Source: Pelargonium tetragonum
Taxonomy: Eukaryota > Streptophyta > Magnoliopsida > Geraniales > Geraniaceae
Assembly (NCBI GenBank): GCA_036897445.1
Contig: JAYMTL010000006.1
Location: forward strand, 222,536 to 286,535
DNA: 64,000 nucleotides
Direction of reading: 5' to 3'
Of this stretch, positions 63,881 to 64,000 are shown in pieces (position 1 is the stretch's first letter; every line of letters starts with the position of its first letter). A model generated the notes under the pieces. The model made no database searches, was not told where the DNA came from, and saw only the letters and a program-made list of their open reading frames with translations. A program made the translations under genes and the position numbers.

Positions 63881-64000
63881 CCTTTAAAAGTAGATTTATA
63901 TCTAAGTTATTACCCTTATCGGTAGCCCCTTTGAGTCAAAGTCTTTTCATTGGGTAGGGAATCCCTATTTTATCGGCTTGCATCTTGGTTTCACTTTCTG

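Noticed and set aside
1-64000. Fungal or plant mitochondrial genome
   Set aside because: No cox, cob, nad, atp or rRNA sequence and no complete tRNA set was seen, and the CTA/TAG excess over TCA/TGA fits nuclear RIP better.
1-64000. CRISPR array, telomere repeats, satellite arrays
   Set aside because: No regularly spaced direct repeats and no tandem TTAGGG runs; only isolated two-copy duplications of 9-12 bp were found.

Overview
The window looks like nuclear DNA from the AT-rich, gene-poor compartment of a filamentous ascomycete (Pezizomycotina). The reason is its mutation pattern, not any recognised gene. CpA and TpG are depleted and TpA is in excess. In 541-660 the ratio (CpA+TpG)/(ApC+GpT) is 10/15 by hand count and TpA:ApT is 16:10. 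In 541-840 plus 30001-30600, CTA+TAG outnumber TCA+TGA by 51 to 16, although the two pairs have identical base composition. This is the expected footprint of repeat-induced point mutation (RIP). No species can be named.

I see no intact gene. Stops fall at about 7% of positions (42 in 30001-30600: 26 TAA, 11 TAG, 5 TGA). At that rate the longest stop-free run over six frames should be on the order of 100-125 codons by chance, and the longest start-to-stop frame is 102 codons. No rRNA, CRISPR array, telomere repeat or complete tRNA was recognised.

What the window does hold is mutated fragments of dispersed repeats, probably transposable elements of unidentified class. Many are strand-asymmetric blocks in which one frame reads like protein, interrupted almost only by TAA and TAG, as expected if CAA and CAG (Gln) were mutated. 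The best are at 14449-14757 (Ala/Pro/Ser/Lys-rich, minus), 32640-32978 (minus), 43581-43982 (minus), 59261-59542 (plus) and 62040-62480 (plus). Copies of one family can be linked directly: a 14-mer (AGGTAATGTAATTA) occurs four times exactly and once with a single transition, and 21264-21308 (minus) matches 62234-62279 (plus) with 8 of 9 differences being transitions.

Layout: 1-12.3 kb is nearly featureless mutated DNA with one 14-mer copy. 12.3-14.8 kb has two fossils. 14.8-21.2 kb is featureless. 21.2-22.3 kb is a GC-richer repeat island. 22.3-32.6 kb is featureless apart from weak tRNA-like pieces. 32.6-35.1 kb is a fossil cluster. 35-57 kb is mostly featureless with fossils at 41.6-42.0, 43.6-44.0 and 47.1-47.3 kb. 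57.7-64.0 kb is the densest fossil cluster. The genes do not work together in any living pathway that I can see; the plausible role of the region is heterochromatin, an AT-rich isochore or part of a regional centromere.
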